Made by a program: the position numbers and the translations under genes. A DNA stretch of 64,000 bases from Apostichopus japonicus (Eukaryota; Echinodermata; Holothuroidea; Aspidochirotida; Stichopodidae): the NCBI RefSeq assembly GCF_037975245.1, contig NC_092568.1, forward strand, positions 21,230,501-21,294,500, read 5' to 3'. Position 1 is the first letter of the stretch. Each line of letters opens with the position of its first letter. Under the pieces are notes generated by a model. That model searched no databases, was not told where the DNA came from, and saw only the letters and a program-made list of their open reading frames with translations. Positions 34,005 to 44,805 of the stretch are shown piece after piece.

Positions 34005-37000
34005 ATGTCTTCAGCTGTGGTCTCACCCTACTCTGATGGTACTAGCAACAACTTTTTCGGCAACTGTGGTGGTTCCATGGTAAGTTCGACGTTCCATTTA
34101 TTATACCTCTTGTGTTACTCCCAAGATACATTATTCTCATCTGTTATGTTCCAAGTTTTGTTATGTTTTTAAGTTTATTGTGTAACCAACTACTGTGATA
34201 TTGTGTATCTGAATTTATCTAACATTTGTCGATTATGTAAATATTCTCAACTTGTTATACTCCATTTGGGCCTAGTTATGTTTTTCTGGGGGGGGGGGGA
34301 GGGGGCTGGGCAGGGAGGTTGATAGGGGAATGATTTCCGCAATAACTTATGTTAATCCTAACTAAATACCTTAACAAGTGGTCTGGTTTGTCATGTTTAT
34401 ATTATTTATTCTTTTGTACATTGGTCAGTAAATAAATACTTGGCTCCGTTGGGGGGGGGGGGGACCTCTAGTGGGACCTAGAGGTTCCCTGCATGTGTAC
34501 ACTTCTTTGGTTGTTGACAGTTCTGTATAAGGCCTACATACAAATTGTACATCGTCGACTTCGATAACACTTGTAGACGTTTTTGAAGTTGAGTTAAGCC
34601 TTCTTCGATAGTCCACGTTATAGTATTCTGCTATTCTCGATTTAGTCTCGTATTTAAAAAGCAAAGGTAGCTATGTGAACATTTAATGTTTTGGTGATAT
34701 TTGGGGCCCTCCGCATCCTTACTTGACCAACCATTCTGTTGACATGACGTTGTGGTCTGCTGTAGTATATCGAACTAAGTTAACACCGAGTAGATAAAAA
34801 AAAAAACAGTCGCCACAGGGGGATGTACATGAACGTTTCTTTATTAACGGTGATATAAGCAGGACCGACTAGACGCAACAGGTGGTAATTATACCACGCT
34901 AAATAACGAGGAATCAACAAGACACTAGCTTTCAAAGTGCTGAATACATGCTCTATAAGAGATAACACAATCCTGACCAAGACTTGGGGAATGTTCGCAA
35001 GTCATCCTTTGAATTGAACGGAGATTCCAAAGATATAAACACTTAACAGGATGCGTTTAGGGTTAGATCTAGATGAGTCAAAACTTCTCTTAATTGAATG
35101 ACCAAAAACTACGCTGTAGCCAGTGATTTATTAATTGAATCGTCGTTATATGCATTTTGCCTTATATCTCTGTTTGCAACGCTGTGGCGATTTTTAACTT
35201 ATATAGGAAAAATAGGTAACCGCGAATGTTAGACAGATGAGTTGGTGGTAATTTGGAAACTTGAACTTGTAGAGACGAGGGTGGGGGGGGGGGGGTACAG
35301 GAGCGGGGAGGGTAGAAGGGGGATGGGAAGAGCTAGGATGACAGTTAACAAGTTTCCAGAGTCACAGATCATGTTTTTTCATTGTAGGGCTATTTATAGT
35401 TTCTATGTATAATAGACATCTTCATCATCTGAACTAAAGACTAGTAAAATTCTAAGTCCATTTTTCACGTTATTAAACTAAACCTATTGGAAACGCCTCT
35501 CAGCCGCGTTCAAACTTTGTTTAGAATAGCTACACAACTACGCCATGTTTGATAATATATAAGGAAGCAGGCTGTGTGGATCGACGTGACTAGCTTTCAC
35601 TTTCATTCTTCCTATGTTATTGTTTCACGCTTCAAGTGCCTCAACCATATTCAGTGCTTAGCTTTGTATCCAGAGCAAAGGTAAAAACGTGATACAGCAA
35701 TAAAGTCGCCAACCAGTTTAAGCCAGTATGTCGCTATCTAGGCGGTGGGGGATATCACGGGTTTTTAAAATAATCGTTTTGTGTGAATACTTCCAAGAAC
35801 CACTTGTCAAGAAAATAGCACTATTTTCTGCAAACATGATATATTCAACGCATGATGTATTTACAGAACAAACAAATACATTTCAAATTCCTGGACTGCA
35901 TGATATAAGGAAGTTGACTTTCAAAGTTTGCACGACGGATCCAAGCCACTAAACATTGAATAACCTGATCGGATAATGTCTTCGTCCCAACTTTATCACA
36001 TTACATGCAACCCGAATAATTACCTTATAAAAAGGAGGTGCCGTTCACGCCAGAAATCCGAAGGGGGGGGGGGGGTGGAGTGGAGCAGGCACACAAGGCA
36101 TTGAAACAAATGTATGTAGGAGGAGGAGATCAAGTGAATTAGTCATTATTTGCACATATCTAGTCATAAACGTGTGTTTTGTTGTATTTAAATTCGAGAT
36201 GATCCCCAAACATGTGTTTAATCATGGCGTGCTATTTGTTAATGATTCCGACCTAGTACAATGCACACGATAAACAATGCCACGGTTTGTTATACTTTTC
36301 ATGTAGCCTATACAAAACAGTTAAAAATGGAATCGTGGGTCAGAAGTAGTCAAATAAGCGCCTGAACTTTCGTAAGATTTTGATAAAACTTTATAGGAGA
36401 TCATGTTCGAACATACGGTATCTCGTTGGACTTCACTAATCACTAGTACACACACTCACTGTACTTGGGTTCGTTTATGATCTCACTGAATGCTGTATTA
36501 CAATGAATTTCCGCCTTCCGTCTCAGCCATGCTATTTATATACATATATCGTTAGTTAGTACTAGTAGCATACATTGTGTGTGCTTAGGAGCAGCGTACG
36601 TGATGAGGACGTAACTTCTGGTCTGTTTCCTTGTTTACAAAGTTTTACAAAGTTGTCTGTGCATAGTTAACCCAAAGCTGCCCACTGAGCCGTGCCGTAC
36701 TGCAACTTATGCATCTAGTTAAGCCTTTTCAATGGCCTTGATTGTTATCAATAAAATTCCTGTCTTCTACTGGTTTTTGTTTAAACTGTAATTGGATTGT
36801 ATCATTGTGTGATGAAGGCTACAGGAGTTACAGATAATAAGCCTTCTAAAGCCGCCTTCAGTGTTTACTATTCCGGAGACCTCGCTGGCCTGCGCAGCTT
36901 CTTAATTCCCCCCCCCCCCCCCCCAACAAGTAAATAAATATTTTCGAGATTTTCAGGTAGGAAGTGCGTTATAATTTGCCGCCCTATTTCTCGATGCAAG

Positions 37001-38273
37001 TATTTAGTAAGTTTCTATTACCAGCAGTAATACAAAGTAAACTCCGTTGAACCACAACCCTCGGAAAGCAGCAGCAGTTCATGCCTCCTATCCATGGTCT
37101 AAAGAATCATTGAATAGCGCACCCAATTTGCCCATTAGCAGCACACTCTCCTACCTGGAGAGTTCCCATCAGATGGTGTATATTTTAATAATAGTAATAA
37201 TAATAATAGTAATTTTGTATAATTTCATCTGTTATAACTTTTCGTTTCTTTCACCTTCTTCTTCTTCCAAACAGATGCATGAACAATCCTTCCCAACTAC
37301 CGGCAACTTTGCTCCAATGAATTTGCTGAATGCTGCAATGAGTATGGAGGAATTGCAAGGTGGACATAGTAACATCGCATTTATGCGGTCCCTGAGCTGC
37401 AGTGTCACCCAAAAGTCCGGCCTGCCCATGGGGTCCGATTCCGTATTCAGTAATATATTCGACAACAGTAAAGAGAACAGGCCACGTGACCGTGCTTTCA
37501 GCGAGAGTGACCGGAACCAACGCAACGCACAGAATTCTAACCGCTATAAAACCGAACTCTGTCGCCCTTTCATGGAAAACGGTAAATGCAAGTACGGCGA
37601 TAAATGCCAGTTTGCTCACGGTGAACATGAAATACGTAACCTTCAAAGGCACCCTAAATACAAGACCGAACTCTGCCGTACATATCACACTATCGGAATC
37701 TGTCCGTACGGGCCAAGGTGTCATTTCATTCACAACCCAGTCGAGCGTAAAACCTATAGCACATCTCCAAGACAGAGGCGTGACAGAACTGGCGAGAGGC
37801 CACAATTATTGCCATTCCCGAGTATGCCTTTGGGTTCGACCGGTGATTTGACACCCCCTCCCAGCGTCTGCGATAGTCCCAGCCCCTTTTCACCTTTCGG
37901 CCAACCCGAAGCTGGGGATCACCTCCTGGAAGCTCTGAAAGCACAAGCTAGAGAACTTGCCACAGGGGAACAATCTGATTTGATTATGTCCCCAAGGGGT
38001 ATGTCGCCGACACTTCATAGCCCTATCTCGTCTGCCCCGGGGTCGCCATTTCCATCTGGGCAGGACTATAGCCACGATATGCAGCTGAGAGACAATGTCT
38101 TCTTTTCAAACACCGGGGACAGTAAACCCCCTAGTCCTACCGTCTACAGGCCCCCCAGTCCCCCTGACTCTGATCCAGAGAGCTACTGCGACCGTTCATC
38201 GCCCACGGGATCATCAGGAAGAAGTTCGAGGCTCCCTATCTTTCGAGTTATGTCCATGGAAGAATATCGGTAA
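34005..38273 (+). CDS. Tristetraprolin-family CCCH tandem zinc-finger mRNA-decay factor (two exons)
   Basis: Predicted join 34005-34079 and 37275-38273, 357 aa. Exon 1 gives 25 residues and ends ATG|GTAAGT. The acceptor is the pyrimidine-rich TTCTTCCAAACAG|ATG, phase 0 on both sides. Two C-x8-C-x5-C-x3-H fingers lie at residues 121-140 and 159-178, each led by [RK]YKTEL and separated by the family's standard 18-residue linker. The serine motif RDRAFSES (96-103) resembles a 14-3-3/kinase site of vertebrate ZFP36L1. The Ser/Pro-rich tail ends in RLPIF (344-348), the CNOT1-binding motif. Family members bind UAUUUAU in mRNA 3' UTRs and recruit CCR4-NOT for deadenylation. A short exon 1 followed by a large exon 2 matches vertebrate ZFP36L1/L2. 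The family is near certain. Orthology within it, and the exact N-terminus, are less so. Confidence 0.93.
35556..35680 (+). promoter_or_regulatory. Possible alternative promoter and non-coding leader exon in intron 1
   Basis: TATATAAGG lies at 35556-35564. About 115 bp downstream is AGCAAAG|GTAAAAAC, a splice-donor match with its GT at 35681. The intervening sequence has one short ATG frame that stops after 15 codons, so the exon would be untranslated. Exon 2 begins exactly with an in-frame ATG (37275). A transcript from here would encode a 332-residue isoform lacking the first 25 residues. This arrangement is inference from sequence signals. Confidence 0.35.
37041..37175 (+). other. Possible cassette or alternative exon, in frame with exon 2
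   Basis: The frame that encodes the zinc fingers is also open upstream from 37041 and reads as a Ser/Pro/Asn-rich, coding-like peptide including [16 protein letters not shown]. It ends at CAGATG|GTGTAT with the donor GT at 37176, 99 bp before the exon 2 acceptor, and the interval is AT-rich and intron-like. No upstream acceptor gives the right phase after exon 1, because the candidates at 37024-37077 lead to a stop. It would need another partner exon or it may be a relic. Confidence 0.35.
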
Positions 38274-39300
38274 ACGATCGGTAAGCAACCTTGGAAGCTA
38301 GCTATATTTGAAAAACACCACACTAAAACTTCAGCAGATACTACCTATTAATAGGTATAGACACAACAGTATACAGAAACTTTCTTTAACCAAACCATGT
38401 TGCGAGAAATTCATCATGGCGCACACTCGGTGGGTGTCTCTTGTTGTTTGGCGTGTCCACAGTTGGTGTAAAGGTGTCCAATGGACAGACATGTGGTTGG
38501 AGGAGGTAAAACGCTTTATTATGCGGGTTTTTACCTGTGCGCTACCCCACCCCCACAAATCGAACACTCGGATAGAAAGTGTATCGTCTTGGAGCACACC
38601 ACCCAAGCACACATATTATCTCGAAAACATCTCATAAACTGTAAACTAAATTGTGAATGCAATAAACGTATCAAGCTTACTATAATATTTATTACTATAT
38701 TAATATTATTATTATTATTATTACTTAAACATTATTGTTATTATGTTTGTCGATGACTTCATTTAACTTTTTCTTGAAGTGTTGGTTAGTTTGAACTTCT
38801 TCTTTGTGACGTCATTGCATTTTTTAATTAATATCAAATAACTGCCAAGTATTGTCGGAGCAAAGAAGTAAAGGAAAACAAGCAAAACGAAAAACTTGAA
38901 TTGTTTATCGATTATTACAAATATCTTAAAAAGTTGTACATTAAACGCATTTTTTCCATGATTGAATTGTTGCAATGCTAATATTTTCAAATAAATAATT
39001 AAAAAAAAAAAGGAAGAAAAAAAACATGACAAAAACAGAGATTCCTTGGTAGTTTCTTTTACCAAATTCGAAAGTTTCTTTCTTTTTTTCTCTTTTTTTT
39101 TTGCGAAGGAATTTGACATGAAAACCTTGTACTTTAAGTTATTCATATTTATTGAGAACTGTGAAGCAGACATTTTGTGCAGTGTTATTTTGTTCATTGT
39201 TGTAGTCTGTATTTATAAATGTTTTTCTATATTCTAAGAATTTAGCTCAACAAAAACTTTCCATTTAAATTATGATTTTCTGTTTGATAATATCTTTTTT
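38274..39300 (+). promoter_or_regulatory. 3' UTR candidate of the ZFP36-type gene with TATTTAT sites
   Basis: TATTTAT occurs at 38686-38692, 39146-39152 and 39210-39216. The first two are followed by T, giving UAUUUAUU. UAUUUAU is the element that tristetraprolin-family fingers bind. Polyadenylation-signal hexamers AATAAA lie at 38661-38666 and 38990-38995, with a further one at 40255-40260. Use of the first would exclude all three sites, the second would keep one, and the third would keep all. Alternative polyadenylation could thus set self-repression. Confidence 0.5.
38807..38814. promoter_or_regulatory. Perfect CRE palindrome
   Basis: TGACGTCA lies 534 bp after the stop codon of the ZFP36-type gene, within the probable 3' UTR or flank. 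Confidence 0.3.
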
Positions 39301-42300
39301 ATCACATTTTTCCCCTTTGAAAAAAAAAATGATTCCATGAAAAAGTACTTAGCTATTTTGTAAAAAAAAAAAAAAGAATGAAAAGCTGTTGTTTTTATAT
39401 TAATATTATTATCATTATTATTATTATTACTTTTTTCAACATGTGCAAAGTGCCTTCTTTTTTTGATTTTAAATGGCACGTCATTCTTTATAGCCTTACT
39501 TGCTGATTTTGTGTGGTGAAATGTACAGTGTATGTTCCTTGTAGACCGTATAGGCATTGTGTTACTATGTTAGGATTAATTGACCTAAGCTAAGTGCATG
39601 TGGTTACGTACTACTCTTCTAAATGAAAGCACGCCTTATAACCTCCTAAATATTGCTCACTCTCATTGGTTTATCATATGATATAACATGCTCTAGTTTC
39701 CTTCCATTACACACACAAAAATATCAAAATACTATGCAATTTGATAACTTGAAAATGTCATAATCGTTTGAAATGTTTGCGCTGTTCTAGTCATGATTCC
39801 AAAACTTCCGCAAGAATATTACCATAAATCGGAAAACAGTTTGTGTGACTTCTTTCTGTCGACAGACGGCCAAACCTTCGATTTGCAAAAGTCCGGCTGC
39901 AGTCAACAGGTCCACCCCCCCTTCCATCCCTATACACACACACTCTTTTCCGTCATTTGAACTAGTTTTGAAACTGTAAAACATGTTAAAAACTGGTGCT
40001 GCTCATTCATGAATAATTAATAAGAAAGAGAACATTCATAATTGTCTTTGTCTGCGACTTCATATTTGGCATACAGTGCAGTGTTTCTATGGAATTAGGA
40101 ACAGACCGTCTTTGATGATAATTGCGTACATTAATAGCTGCTTGTAGCCATTTCTTTCCATATTCCAACTTCATTCCAAGCGACTGCTATTATTTGTTTG
40201 TATGTTTTGTTTTGTTTTTTTTGCTTAAAAACTTGGTTTAACACACCCTATAATAATAAAAACGGAACTATTCTTATTCTCGAGAAGTATATATTAAAAT
40301 GTTTTGCTGTTCTCGTAAACGTCTGTGAAAAGTAGATAGGCTTGTGTGTGTGTATATGTATGGAAAAGAACAGCTTGTATACATATAGGCCGTTGTAGTA
40401 TAACCTACAGTCACCAGTGAACACAAATATCTACCCCAGCTCACGCAATAGTGACGTAATATAGTGACGTAATATATGGATCAATATTTCTGGGATAAAT
40501 AAGTGCCTTACTTCGTATTACTTATTCTTACTATTATCATTATTATTATTATTATTATTTATATGACAGATAAAATTTATTTACTGAAAGCGTTTGAATA
40601 TCCTTCAAAAGATTTTGTGTGCATTTTTGTACAAAAGTTATTATTAATTTTATTGTTGAAGAGTTCATACCAGACTTAAAAAGGCAAAAAAATAAAACAA
40701 AAAAAGGGTTTAGAACAACACTATATATTCGTTTCATTTGAATTTTTACGTCGTTTTACTGTCTTCCGAAGAGTCGAACATACCCCCAGCCCCCCCCCCC
40801 CCACCCATACAATTTAAGGCTCCAAATAGTCCCCCATGCTGCAGTGCACACACTTCGCTCGCGCAGCTTGATAAAAGTTTTAAGACTATAAAGTTCTCTA
40901 AATTATCAATATTGACAATATCGCTCATTTGGATGACTGGTGTGTGATGGGCACCATGAACAGGACACTGTAGGCCAATATAAAGCGTGCATGCATAACC
41001 TATATATACATCGTTGACATACAGGGGAAAGCGCATTGCGTCGTGCCGTGATGTATTCACGTATATCATGATAACGCCCAATTTAAAGTAACATGGGATT
41101 ATGTGCATGCTTCCGACTATTTTGAGTACGCACTGATGATCGAGTTGGTAAAATGATTCACTTCAATCCTACATGGAAGCTTTATAGCAACTCATTTGAC
41201 TTACTTCATCGACTCACATGTGCTTCGATTTCTAATGTATTTTTTTTTCTTTTATTTATTTGAAATGTTTATTTGAAAATGCTCAATGAAAAATATTGAA
41301 GCTGTGCATAATCTTTCAGTGTCGACACTCTTAACAATTTATATTGAATATATGAAAAAGAAGGGGAAAAACGAGGGAGAAAGACTGAAAGTAAAAGGTT
41401 TCAAATCCTAGTGGTACCAAAGACATCACAGATTTACCAACTGACATCTCCCAGAAATGACTTTTTTAAACTAAGATACTCCCAAACGGAGCCATATTTG
41501 TTTATGTGTTTGGAGGAGTTGTTCATACACAAGGATATCTCTCGTTTTTAAAGCTAAGCATTTACATTGGGTGTTTGTTCCCTTAAAATTTTCCTTATAT
41601 GGCAAGTAACCACTGCAGCTTTGATTTCAACGGTCGAACATATACCATCAAACATTGGCGAATCTTTACAAAATACACCTGTTGCAACCTACGCCCTACC
41701 CCTCCCCCTCTTCCACACACACACACACATATATACCCAATCGCCCCCACCCTCCCATAAATTACTCATATAACACACGCGCCATGCTTGCAAATGGGTT
41801 CACTTTACCTCTTGTTAGGACACATCTGTCATAAGTGGTCACATTAGCTACTTCCTAACTTGATTATCGAAGAAGTCCCTCGGTAGAACGGTGTTAGGAA
41901 TAGATAAATGACGCAAGAATGTTATCTCTGAATCAAGGGGGGGGGGTGGATGATGGAAAAGAAGGGAAGTCTTCATTAGAGTAGGGAGCTAGAAGAGAGC
42001 TGATTGTGTCATAAAAGAAATTACAGATGCATATCTCAAAATATTATTAACACTCGCCCCATCAGAGTGATGGTCTTTTCAGTTACAATTTAGGAAAGAA
42101 CAAGAATTGACTGTTATTATATTATTTCAGTAATATGCCCACAAAAGTTCGGTTTTCATCTGTTTCGCTGCAAATTCAAACATTTTGATTTTCGATTTTT
42201 CTTTAATAGCCTATTTTTCTTCTTCTAAATGCAACCCAACCCAAGTGAAGCACTATGGACTCACAACTCTCGCCCCCCCCCCATCCCCTCGCCTCTCTTA

Positions 42301-43095
42301 TTATTGTATTTCGTTTTTTGTATACCTCTTTTTTGAATCTTGATTCTTGTTGTTTTTGGGGGGGGGGGTGGGGGGCGGGGAGTGGAACTGATCAATCTTT
42401 CGTCAGTTCCCTTCAAAACATAAAGGCACACGCACTTAGGGAAGAAACGGGAGTTATTCTCTCCTGTTTACCATACAAAGATGAGCGCTTGTAAATTAAA
42501 GAGATGTCTGACGGCATCGGTTGTCTATTGTACTCGATAAGACTAATGTCTGTGGGGGTCAAAACGTGAACCCTTTAACGAGAACGCAAACAAAGCACTT
42601 GCGATCACCATAGCAACCATCGCACCTGTTAAGTCAGAGTCCTGACCCATGTTATATTTTTCCCCATTCAAAGCCAAGTACATTTTTTTTTCTTAAGATC
42701 AAAATATATAAATAATATATGCGCTGTTTTTCATGCAGCTCAAGACTACACCTTATACTACTATACTGCTATATATACATATATTCGAAAATAGCGTATT
42801 CAAACAGTACTGTCCGTGCGTGTCGGCAGTTAAATGGGTTTCGACTATGAAATCAGTGGAGAAGGGTAGTTACCAAATGATCCATTTAAATATCAATGTC
42901 GCTCGTTGACTATTTTTACGTCGTTTGTTAGTGGATAGGGTTGTATACAGGTATATATGCAGTCTCTGTCACAATGAAATTACTTAAAGGCCTATACAGT
43001 ATACGATAAAACAAAATGTTGAGAACTACTGACCAAACTCAACAGATTAAAGACAGGCGCAAATTGCACCGACCGGACCCGACGCGAAATGCGAC
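39301..43095. other. Intergenic DNA, no gene seen
   Basis: AT-rich sequence with A and T runs, ATT trinucleotide runs (near 39400 and 40540), a C run at about 40790-40801 and a G run at about 42358-42368. An AATAAA at 40255-40260 could still belong to the upstream gene. No other feature is supported. Confidence 0.45.
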
Positions 43096-43340
43096 GAAAA
43101 ATCCGTCACAGTCGCAGTCGGGTCGATTTAATTTGCGCAAAACTTTGCTCACAACCCGACCGAGATCCGACAGTCGGTCCTTGTCTTGACCAGATCGGGC
43201 ATAGTATCAAACATGTTTGATGATCGTCGGGGCGTCGGGGGACGTCGCGGCGTCGGGGACGTCGCACTTGAGTCGAGTCATGGTGGCCGTTTATCGGCTG
43301 TCCACGACTGCGATCCGATTCTAATGGATGGCCAATGAGG
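43096..43340. repeat. CpG-rich block with CGTCGGGGACGTCGC repeats
   Basis: CG dinucleotides are strikingly dense here compared with the AT-rich surroundings. GGACGTCGC/GGCGTCGGG units recur at 43226-43267, and GACCCGAC/CAGTCGG motifs occur on either side in opposite orientations. It looks like a non-autonomous DNA element or its terminal region, but I could not define termini. Confidence 0.35.
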
Positions 43341-43939
43341 AAGCGTCGTAAAAAACAGGTTGACGGCTGCAGAAAGGCAAAGTGTCGCCCCCCCCCCACC
43401 CCGTATGGACTGATGAGCAGGAGGTTTTCTATAAATAAAAAAACATGCCTTAATCCACAAACTTGAACTCCCTTCACGTCAACCCTTCTCCCATTTCCTA
43501 TAGGGAGGGAAATGTGTCATAAACATGATATGCTCTTATCAGGCGATCGTCACACTCTAGTGTTTCGCATCAATTCCATAACAGTAAACATTACATCATG
43601 CCTTTAAAAAGCATTCTCTCCACAAACATACGGGGTAACGTCACAGTATTGCTTCCGATACGTATTGCTACGTATACCGAGACTTGACCGTTTTTATAGA
43701 CATCGTTCCAACGGAACGCTAATACAACAATTTCCTGTCCTTTTTTAGAGGTACATGTACGTACAAACAAGTCTAACGAACCTCAAAAAGTTAAGAACCT
43801 TTTAGATTGTTTACTATACACATAACGAGAGAGTAAGGAGGGGGGGGGGGCTATCATGTAGGAATAGTACGTTTAGAAATGGGATTGTTATACGCAATAA
43901 GCTGTTGATACATACATGTTATCTTTCACGTACATACAG

Positions 43940-44072
43940 CTCTAATATATATACATATATACTATACATGTATATATATAGGCATAAACGATGCACTACA
44001 CCCCTCCCCATTTTCCTCCCACACACACCCGCGCGCGCGCACATCCACACCACATGTGCGCGTGCGCACACA
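43940..44072. repeat. Adjacent (TA), (CA/CG) microsatellites
   Basis: An ATATAC/TATATA-rich run at about 43947-43980 is followed by CACACACCCGCGCGCGCGCA and CATGTGCGCGTGCGCACACA at about 44020-44071. Alternating purine-pyrimidine stretches of this kind can adopt Z-DNA. Confidence 0.75.
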
Positions 44073-44286
44073 TTTCTTTGATCCGTACTACGTTGAGAGA
44101 TCCCTCCCGGCCCACTCTTCAAATCCTATATCCTCATCATACCCACAACAAACTAATTCGTTCGATGTATAATAAACACTTGTATATGTTAAGTCATGTA
44201 TCGGTATCAGTATATCTTATAGATTGTTGTGAGCTGCTTATGGTAACCGTGATTATTTATTTACATAGTCTTTAGAATCACAATCT

Positions 44287-44318
44287 CTGTCCTGAAGGAG
44301 CTCTTAATAGAGCTCGAA
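44287..44318 (+). repeat. Short dispersed repeat with GAGCTC hairpin, copy 2
   Basis: CTGTCCTGAAGGAGCTC followed by TTAATAGAGCTCGAA is the reverse-oriented match of 8656-8688. The spacer between the two GAGCTC arms differs, but the arms and the CTGTCCTGAAG flank are the same. Confidence 0.6.
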
Positions 44319-44480
44319 TGTGATTCTACTGGCTGACAAGAAGCTTACATTTAAGAAAACAAAACAGTTTAGACTAGGACGTATATAAGTTAATGAGTAA
44401 ACGTGGTATACCTATATATACCGATTAATCGATTACGTGTACGCAGTATGTCCAACCATATGGCAATGTTATATTCTCAT

Positions 44481-44805
44481 ATCAATTTCTCGGCCTTTTG
44501 GCTAAGAACATGTGTAGTATCTGTTCCCTTTCGAGGGGAGTGGTGATGCACACCCGACGATGATCACACAGTCACAGTCCCGATGCAAGGGGACTGGGGC
44601 TGAGAGCGGATCAGTCGTTCGGTTGTTTGGTTTTTCGTGCCCAGGTTCTCTCCTACGCGAGAACCATGATACACACCTGACGAATATTACACAGTTACAG
44701 TCTCGGTGCAAGGGAACTGTGGGGGGGGGGGGTGAGAGCGGATCGGTCGTTCGGTTGTTTGGTTTTTCGTGCCCATGTTCTTTCTTGGCAGACTTTTCTT
44801 AAAAA
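44481..44805 (+). mobile_element. U2 snRNA-headed SINE-like retroposon, copy 1
   Basis: Positions 44481-44526 match the first ~45 nt of U2 snRNA with one indel and a few substitutions. They contain the stem-loop I sequence CTCGGCCTTTTGGCTAAG and the branch-point-recognition segment GTGTAGTATCTGTTC. After CTGTTC the sequence departs completely from U2 (no Sm site, no stem IIa), so this is not a U2 gene. A body unit follows and is tandemly duplicated with a 123-bp period (GATGCACACC at 44545, GATACACACC at 44668). The element ends AGACTTTTCTTAAAAA at 44805, as does the second family copy. No target duplication is evident for this copy. Confidence 0.8.

Larger units (their letters stand above)
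34080..37274 (+). other. Intron 1 of the ZFP36-type gene
   Basis: The intron runs from GTAAGT at 34080 to the pyrimidine tract and CAG at 37274. It contains several G or C homopolymers (about 34290, 34450, 35281, 36063, and C17 at 36908-36924). It also holds a possible internal promoter (35556-35680) and a coding-like block (37041-37175). Confidence 0.8.

Noticed and set aside
37047-37274. Treating the whole 408-codon frame 37047-38273 as one exon
   Set aside because: It has no ATG at its start, and the segment 37176-37274 is AT-rich, encodes an implausible Ile run, and ends in a pyrimidine tract plus CAG. It is intronic.
37251-37805. 184-codon minus-strand frame over the zinc-finger exon
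   Set aside because: It is antisense to the well-supported CCCH exon, which has intact zinc-finger motifs in the + frame. This is a shadow frame.
44481-44526. Functional U2 snRNA gene
   Set aside because: Only the first ~46 nt match. The Sm site and stems II-IV are absent, and a retroposon body follows.
44502-44711. Minus-strand frame sharing PVPLHRDCDCVIIVGC with a frame at 50691-50906
   Set aside because: The shared peptide is antisense to the U2-headed retroposon body. It is explained by copy-to-copy nucleotide identity, and no start or domain supports a protein.
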